Source: Phenylobacterium sp. (GTDB taxonomy: Bacteria > Pseudomonadota > Alphaproteobacteria > Caulobacterales > Caulobacteraceae). From it: DNA of 64,000 nt. This document shows, in pieces, positions 18,361 through 26,766 of the stretch. The position numbers and the translations under genes are program-made. The notes under the pieces are model-generated. The model was not told the origin of the DNA. It saw only the letters and a list, made by a program, of their open reading frames with translations, and did not search any database. Location of the stretch: assembly GCF_004799515.1 (NCBI RefSeq), contig NZ_SSMX01000007.1, positions 1 to 64,000 on the forward strand. The letters run 5' to 3'. Each line of letters starts with the position of its first letter. Position 1 is the stretch's first letter.

Positions 18361-19101
18361 CTAGAGCCAGGGCAGGTCCGCCTGGCCCCGCAGGATCGCT
18401 TCGGCCTCGGCCGTGTGCTTGGCGCCGTCGCGGTCGTGCAGCACCAGGGCCGGCAGCAGGCGCAGGGGCGCCTTGCCGGTCTTGATCGCCCGCACCAGCA
18501 CGCGTTTCGCCGGCTGATCGCCAAAGGGTTGGACCGGGCGCACCTGGACCGAGCCCGCCTTCGGCGCCAGCAGCCCTAGGATATCCATCAGCCGGTCGGC
18601 GCGGTGGATCAGGGTGATGGCGCCGCCCTCGCGCACGGCCTTCAGCAGGAAGCCGATCCAGGCCTCCAGGCCGTCGTCGGCCATCCAGGCGGCGCGGCGC
18701 GCCTCGGACGGTCCGCGCAGGGCCGAGGCGTCGTCGAAGAACGGCGGATTGGCCATGGCGGCGTCGAAGGGCGGCAGGCCCAGGCCGGCGAAGCGCAGGG
18801 CCACGTCGCCCGGTAAGGCCTCGACCCGGTCGGCGAGCCCGTTCAGCGCTATGTTCTCCCGCGCCAGCGCCAGCGCCGCCGGATCGCGCTCGATCCCGAC
18901 GAAGCGCGCGCCCGGCCGCCGCATCGCCGCCGCCAGCATCGCCCCGCCCGCGCCGCAGCCCGCCTCGATCACCCGCGCGCCATCGCCCGCGTCGCAGGCG
19001 GCCGCCAACAGGGCTGCGTCGGCGCCCGCGCGATAGCCACGCTGCGGCTGGCGCAGAAGCACCCGGCCGTCCAGCAGGCGGTCTTCGGTGGTGTCGTCCA
19101 T
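18361..19101 (-). CDS. tRNA1(Val) A37 N6-methyltransferase-like (TrmN6/YfiC type)
   Basis: This 246-residue protein is a class I SAM methyltransferase. Motif I is VIEAGCGAGGAMLAAA, an acidic residue ends the second strand (GIERDPAA), and motif IV is the base-methylating NPPFF. The N-terminal phrase RLLDGRVLLRQPQRGYRAGADA is typical of the TrmN6/YfiC group, which methylates A37 of tRNA(Val), as well as of relatives acting on other RNAs, so the exact site is inferred. The ATG at 19101 is favoured; ATG at 19125 is possible. The gene is divergent from the polyprenyl synthase. Confidence 0.85.
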   Translation of the reverse strand: MDDTTEDRLLDGRVLLRQPQRGYRAGADAALLAAACDAGDGARVIEAGCGAGGAMLAAAMRRPGARFVGIERDPAALALARENIALNGLADRVEALPGDVALRFAGLGLPPFDAAMANPPFFDDASALRGPSEARRAAWMADDGLEAWIGFLLKAVREGGAITLIHRADRLMDILGLLAPKAGSVQVRPVQPFGDQPAKRVLVRAIKTGKAPLRLLPALVLHDRDGAKHTAEAEAILRGQADLPWL

Positions 19102-19231
19102 GCTTCGTGCCTTAAGGTAACGCATTGCGGACCGCAGGTTCGCTTGACCGTGACCTATCGCGTCACCATTGTCCGTCGCAACGGCGGCCCGGCCTCCCAC
19201 GGTCCGCCGCCATGCGCCAGTTGAGGTCCGT

Positions 19232-20245
19232 TTGGCCGTCGCCACCAGCCCCGTCATCGCTGAAAAGCCGCCGTCCCTGGACGCGCTGCTCGTCCTGGCG
19301 CGCCAGGACATGGCGGCCGTGGACGAACTGATCCGCCGGCATATGGATTCGCCCGTGCCGGTGATCCCGGCGCTGGCCGACCACCTGATCGCCGGCTCCG
19401 CCAAGCGCCTGCGCCCGCTCTTGACCATCGCCGCCGCCCGGCTGGCCGGCGGCCGGGACGAGGCCTGCCTGAAGCTGGCGGCGGCGGTGGAGTTCATCCA
19501 CACCGCGACCCTGCTGCACGACGACGTGGTGGACAGCTCGCAGCTGCGCCGCGGCCGGGTGGCCGCCCACCTGATCTGGGGCGCGCCCTCCAGCGTGCTG
19601 GTCGGCGACTTCCTGTTCGCGCGGGCCTTCGAGCTGATGGTCGGCGCGGGCTCGATGCCGGCGCTGGAAATCCTGGCCCGCGCCAGCCGGGTGATCGCCG
19701 AGGGCGAGGTGCTGCAGCTCACCCGCGCCCACGATCTGGACCTCAGCCAGGAGGTCTATCTCGACATCATCAAGGCCAAGACCGCCGAGCTGTTCGCCGC
19801 CGCCGCCGAGGCTGGCGCGGTCTCGGCCGGCGCGCCGCCTGAGCGCTGCCGGGCGCTGCGCCGCTACGGCCAGGACCTGGGCCTGGCCTTCCAGCTGGTC
19901 GACGACGCCCTCGACTACTCCGGCGATAGCGAGACCCTGGGCAAGAATCCCGGCGACGACTTCCGTGAAGGCAAGGCGACGCTGCCGCTGCTGCTGGCCA
20001 TGGCCCGAACCGGCGCCTCGGAGCGCGATTTCTGGGTGCGCACCGTCGACCGGCGCGAGCAGACGGCCGCCGACTTCGACCGCGCCTGCGAGCTGATGCG
20101 CCAGACCGGCGCCCTGCAATCGACCCTGGACCTGGCGGTCAGCTATGGCGCCAGCGCCAAGGCCGCCCTGGCCGACTTCGGCGCCAACCCCTGGCGCCCG
20201 GCCCTGGAAGACCTCGTCGACGTCGCGGTGGCGCGCACGGCCTGA
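19232..20245 (+). CDS. Polyprenyl (octaprenyl or decaprenyl) diphosphate synthase
   Basis: This 337-residue protein is a trans-prenyltransferase with both aspartate-rich motifs: LLHDDVVDSSQLRRGRVA (first) and QLVDDALDYSGD (second). The residues before the first motif are small (ATLLHDD), as in long-chain enzymes that make the side chain of ubiquinone. It is therefore probably the ubiquinone polyprenyl synthase (ispB-like); the chain length cannot be set from sequence alone. The TTG at 19232 follows GAGG and gives the usual N-terminal length. A longer TTG start at 19169 is less likely. Confidence 0.9.
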   Translation: MAVATSPVIAEKPPSLDALLVLARQDMAAVDELIRRHMDSPVPVIPALADHLIAGSAKRLRPLLTIAAARLAGGRDEACLKLAAAVEFIHTATLLHDDVVDSSQLRRGRVAAHLIWGAPSSVLVGDFLFARAFELMVGAGSMPALEILARASRVIAEGEVLQLTRAHDLDLSQEVYLDIIKAKTAELFAAAAEAGAVSAGAPPERCRALRRYGQDLGLAFQLVDDALDYSGDSETLGKNPGDDFREGKATLPLLLAMARTGASERDFWVRTVDRREQTAADFDRACELMRQTGALQSTLDLAVSYGASAKAALADFGANPWRPALEDLVDVAVARTA

Positions 20246-20330
20246 CGGCGCCCGTCATCACTGCGGCGACCACCCGACCCAGGAACCACCCGCGCCTTCG
20301 CGCGCTCTCCCCGGCCCAAGGGAGGCGCCT

Positions 20331-21263
20331 ATGTTTTCAGGCCTGAGACTATCCACGCTGGGCCGGTTCACGCCCGAGTTCCCGGACGCCCAGGCGCTGC
20401 ATCTGGGCCTGGCCCGGTGGAACCACAGGCGCCTCGCGGTGCAGGTTCCGACCGACGATTGGACCGCCGAGCTGGCGCAGGACCAGCGGATGCTGCGGCT
20501 GGAGGGCGCCTTCATCGAAGCCTTCCGCGGCCACGTCGCCGATCTCGTCGCCAGGGTCCCCCGTGACGTGGACGGCTTCCTCGCCTGGTTCGAAGGCCTG
20601 AAGGCCACGGGACCCGGCCAATGCGACCCGCTGTTCGCCTGGCTGGAGACCGGCGCGGACTTGCCCCAGATGCGCTGGTTCCTGACCCAGGAGGCGGCGG
20701 GCGAGGCGGGCTTCGACGACCTCGTGGCCATGACCCAGGTCAAGCTGCCGGCCCGGCCCAAGCTGGAGCTGGCGCGCAACTACTGGGACGAGATGGGCCG
20801 CGGTTCGGAGGCCGGGATGCATGGCCCGATGCTCGACCGCACGGTGAAGGGCCTGCACCTCACGCCCTCCATCGAGGGCACGCTTTGGCAGAGTCTGTGC
20901 CTGGCCAACGTCATGACCGCGCTCGCCACGACCCGGCGCTATGTCTACCAGTCGATCGGCGCCCTGGGCGTGGTCGAACTGACCGCACCGACGCGGGTGG
21001 CCTGTGTCGACGCGGGGCTGAAGCGCCTGGGCTGCGCGCCGGAGCAGCGCAAGTACTTCGCCCTGCACGCCCACCTGGACGTCGAGCATTCCGCCGCCTG
21101 GAACGCCGAGGCCCTGGCGCCCCTGTTGGCCGAGACGCCGGCTTGCGCGCCCTACCTGGCGGAAGGCGCCGTGATGCGCCTGATCTGTGGCGAACAGTGT
21201 TTCGAGGCCTACCGCGCGCACCTATGGGCCGAGGGCCGCCCCGTGGTCTACGCGGCGGAGTAG
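20331..21263 (+). CDS. Iron-containing redox enzyme, haem-oxygenase-like diiron (HDO) fold
   Basis: This 310-residue protein resembles the TenA/CADD/UndA-like group now called haem-oxygenase-like diiron oxidases. The candidate metal ligands are the Glu and His of WDEMGRGSEAGMHGPM and the Asp/Glu-His of HLDVEHSAAWN. Members oxidise very different small molecules, so no substrate can be named. A GGGAGG site precedes the ATG. It follows the polyprenyl synthase by 85 bases and could share its transcript. No peptide precursor or other biosynthetic gene lies beside it. Confidence 0.75.
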   Translation: MFSGLRLSTLGRFTPEFPDAQALHLGLARWNHRRLAVQVPTDDWTAELAQDQRMLRLEGAFIEAFRGHVADLVARVPRDVDGFLAWFEGLKATGPGQCDPLFAWLETGADLPQMRWFLTQEAAGEAGFDDLVAMTQVKLPARPKLELARNYWDEMGRGSEAGMHGPMLDRTVKGLHLTPSIEGTLWQSLCLANVMTALATTRRYVYQSIGALGVVELTAPTRVACVDAGLKRLGCAPEQRKYFALHAHLDVEHSAAWNAEALAPLLAETPACAPYLAEGAVMRLICGEQCFEAYRAHLWAEGRPVVYAAE

Positions 21264-21267
21264 GGTC

Positions 21268-21516
21268 TCAAAGCTCGTCGAAAGGGTGGGGCAGCCGGCC
21301 GGACTTGAACAGGACCACAGGGTTTTCGTCGTAGTCGCCCAGTTCGGTGTCGGCGGTCGCGGAGAACGCCACGACCCCCAGCCGCAGCGGCGCCAGGCGT
21401 TCGGCCTTGCGGCGCGCCTCCTCGGCGGTCTTGCAGCCCACCTGCTGCTCCGCCTTAAGCGCCTTGCCGCGCCCGGCGATATAGGTCTGCAGGATGTGGA
21501 CGGTTTCACGAGCCAT
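21268..21516 (-). CDS. Conserved hypothetical protein, 82 residues
   Basis: The protein starts MARETVHILQTYIAGRGK and has no signal peptide or membrane segment. It is helical and basic in the first half (EEARRKAERLAPLRLG) and ends in VVLFKSGRLPHPFDEL, which looks like a short beta strand. Such proteins occur as single conserved genes in alphaproteobacteria, as far as I recall, with no assigned function. It ends four bases from the convergent diiron-type gene and lies downstream of fumC on the same strand. Confidence 0.7.
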   Translation of the reverse strand: MARETVHILQTYIAGRGKALKAEQQVGCKTAEEARRKAERLAPLRLGVVAFSATADTELGDYDENPVVLFKSGRLPHPFDEL

Positions 21517-21562
21517 GGCGCACCCACGCGCCTCGCGGCGAGTCCCGTCAATGGTCCGCAGC

Positions 21563-22954
21563 TCACCCCGGGTGGATCATGTCTTCCGGCCGCACCCAGG
21601 CGTCGAACTCCGCGTTGGTGACGTAGCCGCCGCCGACCGCTTCCTCCCGCAGGGTGGTGCCGTTGGCGTGGGCGGTCTTGGCGATCTTGGCGGCCTTGTC
21701 GTAGCCGATGTGCTCCTTGAGCGCCGTCACCAGCATCAGCGAGCGTTCCAGGTTGGCGGCGATGTTGTCCGTGCGCGCCTCGATACCGACCACCATGTTG
21801 TCGGTGAAGCTGATGGAAGCGTCGGCCAGAAGGCGGCAGGACTGTAGGAAGTTGTAGGCCATCACCGGGTTGTAGACGTTGAGTTCGAATTGGCCTTGCG
21901 AGCCGGCGAAGCCGATGGCGGTCTGGTTGCCCATCACATGGGCGCAGACCATGGTCAGCGCCTCGGCCTGGGTCGGGTTGACCTTGCCCGGCATGATCGA
22001 GGAGCCCGGCTCGTTCTCCGGCAGCGACAACTCGCCGAGGCCCGCGCGGGGGCCGGAGCCCAGGTAGCGGATGTCGTTGGCGATCTTGAACAGGGCCGCG
22101 GCGGTGGCGGTCAGCGCCCCATGGCTGAACACCATGGCGTCATGGGCGGCCAGCGCCTCGAACTTGTTGGGGGCGGTGATGAAGGGCAGGCGGGTGATCG
22201 CCGCGATCCGCTCGGCCACCTTCTCGGCGAAGCCCACCGGCGCGGTCAGGCCGGTGCCCACCGCCGTGCCCCCCTGGGCCAGCTCATAGAGGCCGTAGAG
22301 CGTCTCCTTCAGCCGGCGGGTCGACATGGCGGTCTGGTGCGCATAGCCGCCGAACTCCTGGCCCAGCGTCAGCGGGGTGGCGTCCTGGGTATGGGTGCGG
22401 CCGATCTTGATGATGTGGGCGAACTGGTCGGACTTGGCCTTCAGGGCCGCGTGCAGGTGCTCCAGCGCCGGCATGACGCTGCGGGCCACTTCCTCGGCGC
22501 AGGCGATGTGCATGGCCGTCGGATAGGTGTCGTTGGACGACTGGCTCATGTTGACGTGGTCGTTCGGATGGACCGGCGTCTTGGAGCCCATAACACCGCC
22601 CAGCATCTCGATGGCGCGGTTGGAGATCACCTCGTTGGCGTTCATGTTCGACTGAGTGCCGGACCCCGTCTGCCAGACCACCAGCGGGAAGTGGTCGTTC
22701 AGCTTGCCGTCGATCACCTCCTGCGCGGCGGCGACGATGGCCTCGCCGATCTTGGGGTCCAGCTTGCCCAGCGCCATGTTGGCCTCGGCCGCGGCGCGCT
22801 TGACCACGCCCAGCGCCTTGACCACCGGGATCGGCTGCTTCTCCCAGCCGATCTTGAAGTTCTGCAGCGACCGTTGGGTCTGGGCGCCCCAATAGCGGTC
22901 GGCGGGGACCTCGATGGGGCCAAAGGTGTCGGTCTCGGTGCGCGTGGCGGTCAT
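21563..22954 (-). CDS. fumC: Fumarate hydratase class II
   Basis: This 463-residue enzyme interconverts fumarate and malate in the citric acid cycle and is the oxygen-stable, iron-free class. It has the fumarase/aspartase signature [12 protein letters not shown], the phrase [19 protein letters not shown], and the substrate-binding [14 protein letters not shown]. The length matches FumC. The ATG at 22954 gives the usual N-terminus [17 protein letters not shown]. It is divergent from the ybjQ-like gene, with 127 bases between. Confidence 0.97.
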   Translation of the reverse strand: MTATRTETDTFGPIEVPADRYWGAQTQRSLQNFKIGWEKQPIPVVKALGVVKRAAAEANMALGKLDPKIGEAIVAAAQEVIDGKLNDHFPLVVWQTGSGTQSNMNANEVISNRAIEMLGGVMGSKTPVHPNDHVNMSQSSNDTYPTAMHIACAEEVARSVMPALEHLHAALKAKSDQFAHIIKIGRTHTQDATPLTLGQEFGGYAHQTAMSTRRLKETLYGLYELAQGGTAVGTGLTAPVGFAEKVAERIAAITRLPFITAPNKFEALAAHDAMVFSHGALTATAAALFKIANDIRYLGSGPRAGLGELSLPENEPGSSIMPGKVNPTQAEALTMVCAHVMGNQTAIGFAGSQGQFELNVYNPVMAYNFLQSCRLLADASISFTDNMVVGIEARTDNIAANLERSLMLVTALKEHIGYDKAAKIAKTAHANGTTLREEAVGGGYVTNAEFDAWVRPEDMIHPG

Positions 22955-23081
22955 CGTCTGTCGGCGTCCCAGCTTTGGATGCGGCGGGTCTAGCTCCCGC
23001 GCGCCCGGGCCGCAACGGCGTGGCGCGCGTCCGAGCCCGGCGATATAGGTTGAGGCTTCGAAGCCGGGAGCGTCCCAGATC

Positions 23082-23402
23082 ATGCTCGTCGCCACCACCA
23101 ACGAGATCGCCGGATACAGGATCGTCAGCCATATCGGCATGGTCCGCGGCGTCACCGTCCGCTCGCGCAGCGTGGTCGGAAACTTCGCCGGCGGCATCCA
23201 GTCGATCTTCGGCGGCAACCTGACCATCTACTCCGAGCTGGCCGACCACGCCCGCCAGGAGGCCTATGACCTGATGGTCGAGCACGCCCGCCGCGCCGGC
23301 GCCGATGCGGTGATCGGCATGCGCTACGACGCCAACGAGATCATGGAAGGCATCACCGAGGTCCTGGCCTACGGCACGGCGGTGAAGGTCGAGCGGACCT
23401 GA
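23082..23402 (+). CDS. YbjQ family protein (heavy-metal-binding DUF74)
   Basis: This 106-residue protein matches the YbjQ/DUF74 family: [21 protein letters not shown] near the start, [19 protein letters not shown] in the middle and [13 protein letters not shown] towards the end. Members form small ring-shaped oligomers; a metal-binding role was proposed but is not well established. It begins a three-gene plus-strand run with a RusA-like nuclease nine bases downstream and DUF2007, so the set is probably an operon. Confidence 0.9.
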   Translation: MLVATTNEIAGYRIVSHIGMVRGVTVRSRSVVGNFAGGIQSIFGGNLTIYSELADHARQEAYDLMVEHARRAGADAVIGMRYDANEIMEGITEVLAYGTAVKVERT

Positions 23403-23410
23403 CCAACCCT

Positions 23411-23827
23411 GTGGCCTCCTTCCCGGAAGAGCCGGCCTGGACCCAGCACGGCAAGGTCCGCGCCCGCGAGGCCGACGGGGTGCTGGAGGTGGTGGTCGAC
23501 GGCCTGACCACTCAGGCGAAGTACTACAAGCCCTTGATCTACGAGTTCTTCCGCAAGGCCTGGCGCGGCGCGCGGCCAGCCTGGGGGGAATATGCCGTGG
23601 AGATCCGCATGGACTATGTGGGCGACCCGCCCTGGCTCGACCTCGACAACCTGGCCAAGGCGATCCTCGACGCCATCAAGGGCTACGCCTTCCACGACGA
23701 CGCCCAGGTGGCGCGCCTGCTTGTCGAGCGGGCGAGCGGCGAGCGCGAGCGGATCACGGTGCGGGTGCGCAAGATATCGGATACGGCCCTGTCGCCGCTG
23801 TCGCGGCCCAGCGAGGTGCGGTCTTGA
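23411..23827 (+). CDS. RusA-like Holliday-junction endonuclease
   Basis: This 138-residue protein has the RusA signature DLDNLAKAILDAIKGYAFHDDAQV split here as DLDNLAKAILDAIKG and FHDDAQV; the conserved aspartates bind the catalytic metal. RusA enzymes resolve Holliday junctions and are often from prophages, but no other phage gene is nearby. The start is GTG. The end overlaps the DUF2007 start by four bases (TTGA), so all three genes of this run are likely coupled. Whether it acts as a true resolvase in the host is not known. Confidence 0.85.
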   Translation: MASFPEEPAWTQHGKVRAREADGVLEVVVDGLTTQAKYYKPLIYEFFRKAWRGARPAWGEYAVEIRMDYVGDPPWLDLDNLAKAILDAIKGYAFHDDAQVARLLVERASGERERITVRVRKISDTALSPLSRPSEVRS

Positions 23828-24021
23828 TCGAGCTTCTGAAGACCACCGACCCGGTGCGGCTGAACCTCTTCAAGAGCCTGATGGAGGAGGCCGGCCTGCA
23901 TCCGGTGCTGGTGGAGGCCTCGGCCTATCCCGGCGTGCTGCCCAGCCGCCTGCTGGTCACCGACGACGAGGCGCCCATGGCGCGCCGGCTGATCGCCGAG
24001 GTCGAGCGCGGGCTGGAGTAG
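23824..24021 (+). CDS. DUF2007 family protein (putative signal-transducing protein)
   Basis: This 65-residue protein begins MIELLKTTDPVRLNLFKSLM and continues EEAGLHPVLVEASAYP, a small beta-alpha-beta domain typical of DUF2007. The start is TTG, overlapping the RusA stop in TTGA. A Pro and the phrase SRLLVTDDEAPMARRLI match the family C-terminus. The domain resembles small PII-like or GlnB-like folds, but no function is established. The gene ends the YbjQ-RusA-DUF2007 run. Confidence 0.8.
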   Translation: MIELLKTTDPVRLNLFKSLMEEAGLHPVLVEASAYPGVLPSRLLVTDDEAPMARRLIAEVERGLE

Positions 24022-24038
24022 GGCCCCGGAACGGCAAC

Positions 24039-24067
24039 GGCCGCACCCCTTTTGACAGGGCGCGGCC
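24039..24067. terminator. Hairpin between convergent DUF2007 and sciP genes
   Basis: GGCCGC-A-CCC (24039-24048) can pair with GGG-C-GCGGCC (24058-24067), with one mismatch. It lies between two convergent genes and could act on transcripts from either side. There is no long T-run at its end, so termination strength is uncertain. Confidence 0.5.
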
Positions 24068-24104
24068 GCGGCGGGACTGAACCTCTCTCCAGGAAGAGCG
24101 AGGA

Positions 24105-24392
24105 TCAGCGATACTGCTGGATACGCGTGGTGCGAAGGCCAGCGAGGCCGTGACGATCGATGGACCTTTGCCAGGCGAGGAACTCTTCCGACGTCAGCCG
24201 GTAACGCTCCAGCGCCTCTTCAAGGGTGAGCAGTCCGCCGCGCACAGCGGCGACCACTTCCGCCTTGCGGCGGATCACCCACCGGCCCGTGTCGGCCGGC
24301 GGCAGGTCCCTCAGCGTCAACGGCGCGCCCGTGGGACCGATGACATAGGCCTCCCCACGGCTGTTCGTGCGCGTCTGCTGTTGCTGCAACAT
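24105..24392 (-). CDS. sciP: SciP-type inhibitor of CtrA (DUF1153)
   Basis: This 95-residue protein contains a helix-turn-helix domain with DTGRWVIRRKAEVVAAVRGG and LTLEEALERYRLTSEEFLAW, the DUF1153/SciP signature. In Caulobacter SciP binds CtrA at its target promoters and stops it recruiting RNA polymerase in swarmer cells. The location next to flgE is the same as in Caulobacter, which supports the name. Its upstream region holds TTAA-N6-TTAA and two further dyads that may carry cell-cycle control. The final residues TTRIQQYR are basic. Confidence 0.93.
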   Translation of the reverse strand: MLQQQQTRTNSRGEAYVIGPTGAPLTLRDLPPADTGRWVIRRKAEVVAAVRGGLLTLEEALERYRLTSEEFLAWQRSIDRHGLAGLRTTRIQQYR

Positions 24393-24500
24393 GGCTTTTA
24401 AGCCTTTCCCACCATCATTGTTGATGAGAACAATACGCCACGGCTCCTAACAGCCGCTGAATCGTATTAGTGAATGAAGCTCTAATCATGGTCTTCCCCA

Positions 24501-24550
24501 TGTACTAATTCGGTACAGTGTGGATTTCACACTCGGTTAATCTGAGTTAA
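24501..24550 (-). promoter_or_regulatory. Dyad-rich regulatory region upstream of sciP
   Basis: Three adjacent elements lie here: TGTAC-N7-GTACA (24501-24517), AGTGTG-N5-CACACT (24517-24533) and TTAA-N6-TTAA (24537-24550). The last resembles the CtrA site TTAA-N7-TTAA with one base less spacing. The region is much more A+T-rich than its surroundings. It also lies directly after the flgE stop, so one dyad might help end the flagellar transcript. Confidence 0.5.
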
Positions 24551-24558
24551 GACTGCCG

Positions 24559-25929
24559 CTACCGAATGATGTTGATCAGCTCGTCCAGCATGTCGTCAGC
24601 CGTCGTTATGATCTTGGACGACGCCGAGTAGGCCTTCTGGGTGGTGATCAGGCCGGTGAACTCGGTGGAGAGGTCGACGGTCGAGGCTTCCAGGCTGGAC
24701 GGGTCGACGGTCCCCGCCCCGCCGGTGCCGGCGACCTTCAGCGTCATATCGCCGGCGTTCATGGTGGCGGTGTAGGCGTTGCCGCTCACCGCGTTCAGGC
24801 CGTCGGGATTGGGGAAGGTGGCGATGGCCACCTGGGCGATCGTGCGGACCTGGTTGTTGCTGAAGAGCGCGGAGACCGTGCCGTCGTCGGCCACCTGGAC
24901 GCCCACGATATTGCCGGCGCTGGCCCCGTCCGAACTCACCGAGTTCACCGTCGAGGTCCCGGCGAGCTGGGTGAGCTTCGAGAGATCGAAGTTGACGGTC
25001 TGGCCGGCGATGCCCAGCCCGGAAGCCCAGGCCGGCGAGGTGCCGCCCGAAGCGCCCAGGGTGATGGTGGGCGGGGCGCCCGCCGCGCCGAACAGGGTCG
25101 TGGAGGCCAGGTTGATGGAGCCGTCGTTGTTGAACACCACCTGGCCGGCGGTGATCTGCCCGTCGGGGCCGCCGGTGGTCACGTCGCTGGCCGGGACCGC
25201 GTAGATTTCCGCGTTCCAGGTGTTCGGCGTGCTGGTCTTCTCCAGGGCCAGGGAGAAGGTGTGCGTGCCGCCCTCGGAGTCGACGACGCTGAACTCGATC
25301 GGCGGCGCGTCCGGCGCGGTGCCCGTGCCGGTGGCGGCGTAGGCGGCCATGGAGTTGGTGGTGCTGCTGGCGCTGTAGGTGGCCGCGGCCGCGCCGACCG
25401 GCGTGGTCTGGTCGAGGTTGGCGCTGACGCCGACGTTGCCGGTGGTCTCGACGGCTGAGCCAAGGTTCTCGACGTTGATCGGACCGATCTTCGACAGGTC
25501 CGACGGGTTGGTGTCGATGGTTCCGTCCGCCTGCACCGGCCAGCCCTGCAGGTAGAGACCGGCGGAGTTGACCAGGTAGCCATTGGCGTCGGGGGTGAAG
25601 TCACCCGCGCGGGTGAATTCCGAGGCCTGCGCCGTGGGCGAGGTGCTGGTCACGAAGAAGCCGTTGCCGGAGATCGCCAGGTCAGTGGTCGAGGAGGCGC
25701 TCTGGATCAGGCCCTGAGTGCTGACGAGCTGCTGATTGGTCCCCTGAACCCCGCCGGCCGAGTACTGACCCTTGACCGCTTGCGAGGTCACCATGGTGGA
25801 GAAATCCACCTGGTTTTCCTTGTAGGCGGTGGTGTTGACGTTGGCGATGTTGTCGGAGATCGCCGCCAGCGCCGAGGAGTTGGCCACCAGGCCCGAAACC
25901 CCGGCGAGCAGTGCCGAATTGATGCTCAT
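24559..25929 (-). CDS. flgE: Flagellar hook protein FlgE
   Basis: This 456-residue protein polymerises into the flagellar hook. The N-terminus MSINSALLAGVSGLVANSSA with ISDNIANVNTTAYK is the rod/hook family helix, and the C-terminal SSLEASTVDLSTEFTGLITT with KAYSASSKIITTADDM is the matching helix. Between them lies a Ser/Thr/Gly-rich central domain. It appears shorter than the hook protein of Caulobacter crescentus as I recall it (about 590 residues). It lies at the end of fliK-flgD-flgE, after a 113-bp gap. Confidence 0.93.
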   Translation of the reverse strand: MSINSALLAGVSGLVANSSALAAISDNIANVNTTAYKENQVDFSTMVTSQAVKGQYSAGGVQGTNQQLVSTQGLIQSASSTTDLAISGNGFFVTSTSPTAQASEFTRAGDFTPDANGYLVNSAGLYLQGWPVQADGTIDTNPSDLSKIGPINVENLGSAVETTGNVGVSANLDQTTPVGAAAATYSASSTTNSMAAYAATGTGTAPDAPPIEFSVVDSEGGTHTFSLALEKTSTPNTWNAEIYAVPASDVTTGGPDGQITAGQVVFNNDGSINLASTTLFGAAGAPPTITLGASGGTSPAWASGLGIAGQTVNFDLSKLTQLAGTSTVNSVSSDGASAGNIVGVQVADDGTVSALFSNNQVRTIAQVAIATFPNPDGLNAVSGNAYTATMNAGDMTLKVAGTGGAGTVDPSSLEASTVDLSTEFTGLITTQKAYSASSKIITTADDMLDELINIIR

Positions 25930-26042
25930 GGTTCTGTCCGTTCTTTCCTAGGTTGCCGCTTGCTGCGGAGAGCTGATCGGCGTCGCTAGGCCGGGGCGGG
26001 GGACGGCGTTTTGCCATCCGGGTTGATGGGGTTGGCGGCGGC

Positions 26043-26759
26043 TCATGAGCCCGTCCCGCTGGAAGCTTGGTTGACGACGTTGGTGACGTTGGTCCAAGGC
26101 ACCGAGCCGCCGTTGATGACGACGGAGGCCGCGCCATTGGCCTGGGTGACGCCGGTGACGACGCCCTGCACGAAGGTGGAGGTGGTCAGCGCGTTGCCGG
26201 CGGAATCGCTGGCCGTCACCGTCAAGGTATAGGGCCCGCCGTCCGGCAGCTGGGTCCCGGCCAGGTTCTTGCCGTTCCAGGTGAAGCTCTTGTTGCCGGC
26301 GCTGAGGTCGGTCGGCGCCGCGACGTCGACGATGACGCCGTTGGGATCGGCGACGGTCACCTTCAGGTCCGCCACGCCGGATGGCAGGGTGTAGCCCCAC
26401 TGGGCCTGGCCGCCGTTGAGGTTGGCCGTGCTGCTCGTCGCGGTCACCTGCTTGCCGATCAGGCCGACCGCGGTGCCGACGCCGTTGGAATTGTTCACCA
26501 ATTGCTGGATGAGGGCGTTGGTGTTGATCTGCTGTTCGACGCCAGTCATCTGCACCAGCTGTTGGGTGAACTGGTTGGAGTCGAGCGGGGCGGTCGGGTC
26601 CTGGTTCTGCAGCTGTGTCGTGAGCAGGGTCAGGAAGGTGTTGAAGTTGTCCGTCAGGCTGTCGAGGCCCTGCTGGGTCGCGGTCTGAGTCGAGCTCGCC
26701 GCCGGGGTGCTGGCCGGGGCGGTGGGCGTCGTGGGGTTGGTCGGGGCGGTGGTGGTCAT
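26043..26759 (-). CDS. flgD: Flagellar hook-capping protein FlgD
   Basis: This 238-residue protein caps the growing hook and helps FlgE subunits assemble. The N-terminal part is Thr/Pro-rich, then follow the FlgD motif FLTLLTTQLQNQDPTAPLDS and QFTQQLVQMTGVEQQINTN. The C-terminal half is the FlgD tudor/Ig-like domain (KQVTATSSTANLNGGQAQWG and SFTWNGKNLAGTQLPDGGPY). The ATG at 26759 lies seven bases after the fliK stop and follows GAGGAC, so the two genes are in one operon. Confidence 0.95.
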   Translation of the reverse strand: MTTTAPTNPTTPTAPASTPAASSTQTATQQGLDSLTDNFNTFLTLLTTQLQNQDPTAPLDSNQFTQQLVQMTGVEQQINTNALIQQLVNNSNGVGTAVGLIGKQVTATSSTANLNGGQAQWGYTLPSGVADLKVTVADPNGVIVDVAAPTDLSAGNKSFTWNGKNLAGTQLPDGGPYTLTVTASDSAGNALTTSTFVQGVVTGVTQANGAASVVINGGSVPWTNVTNVVNQASSGTGS

Positions 26760-26766
26760 GGTGTCC

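Noticed and set aside
23411..23827. RusA-like gene as a sign of a prophage
   Set aside because: No integrase, terminase, capsid or attachment site is nearby and the neighbours are ordinary chromosomal genes.
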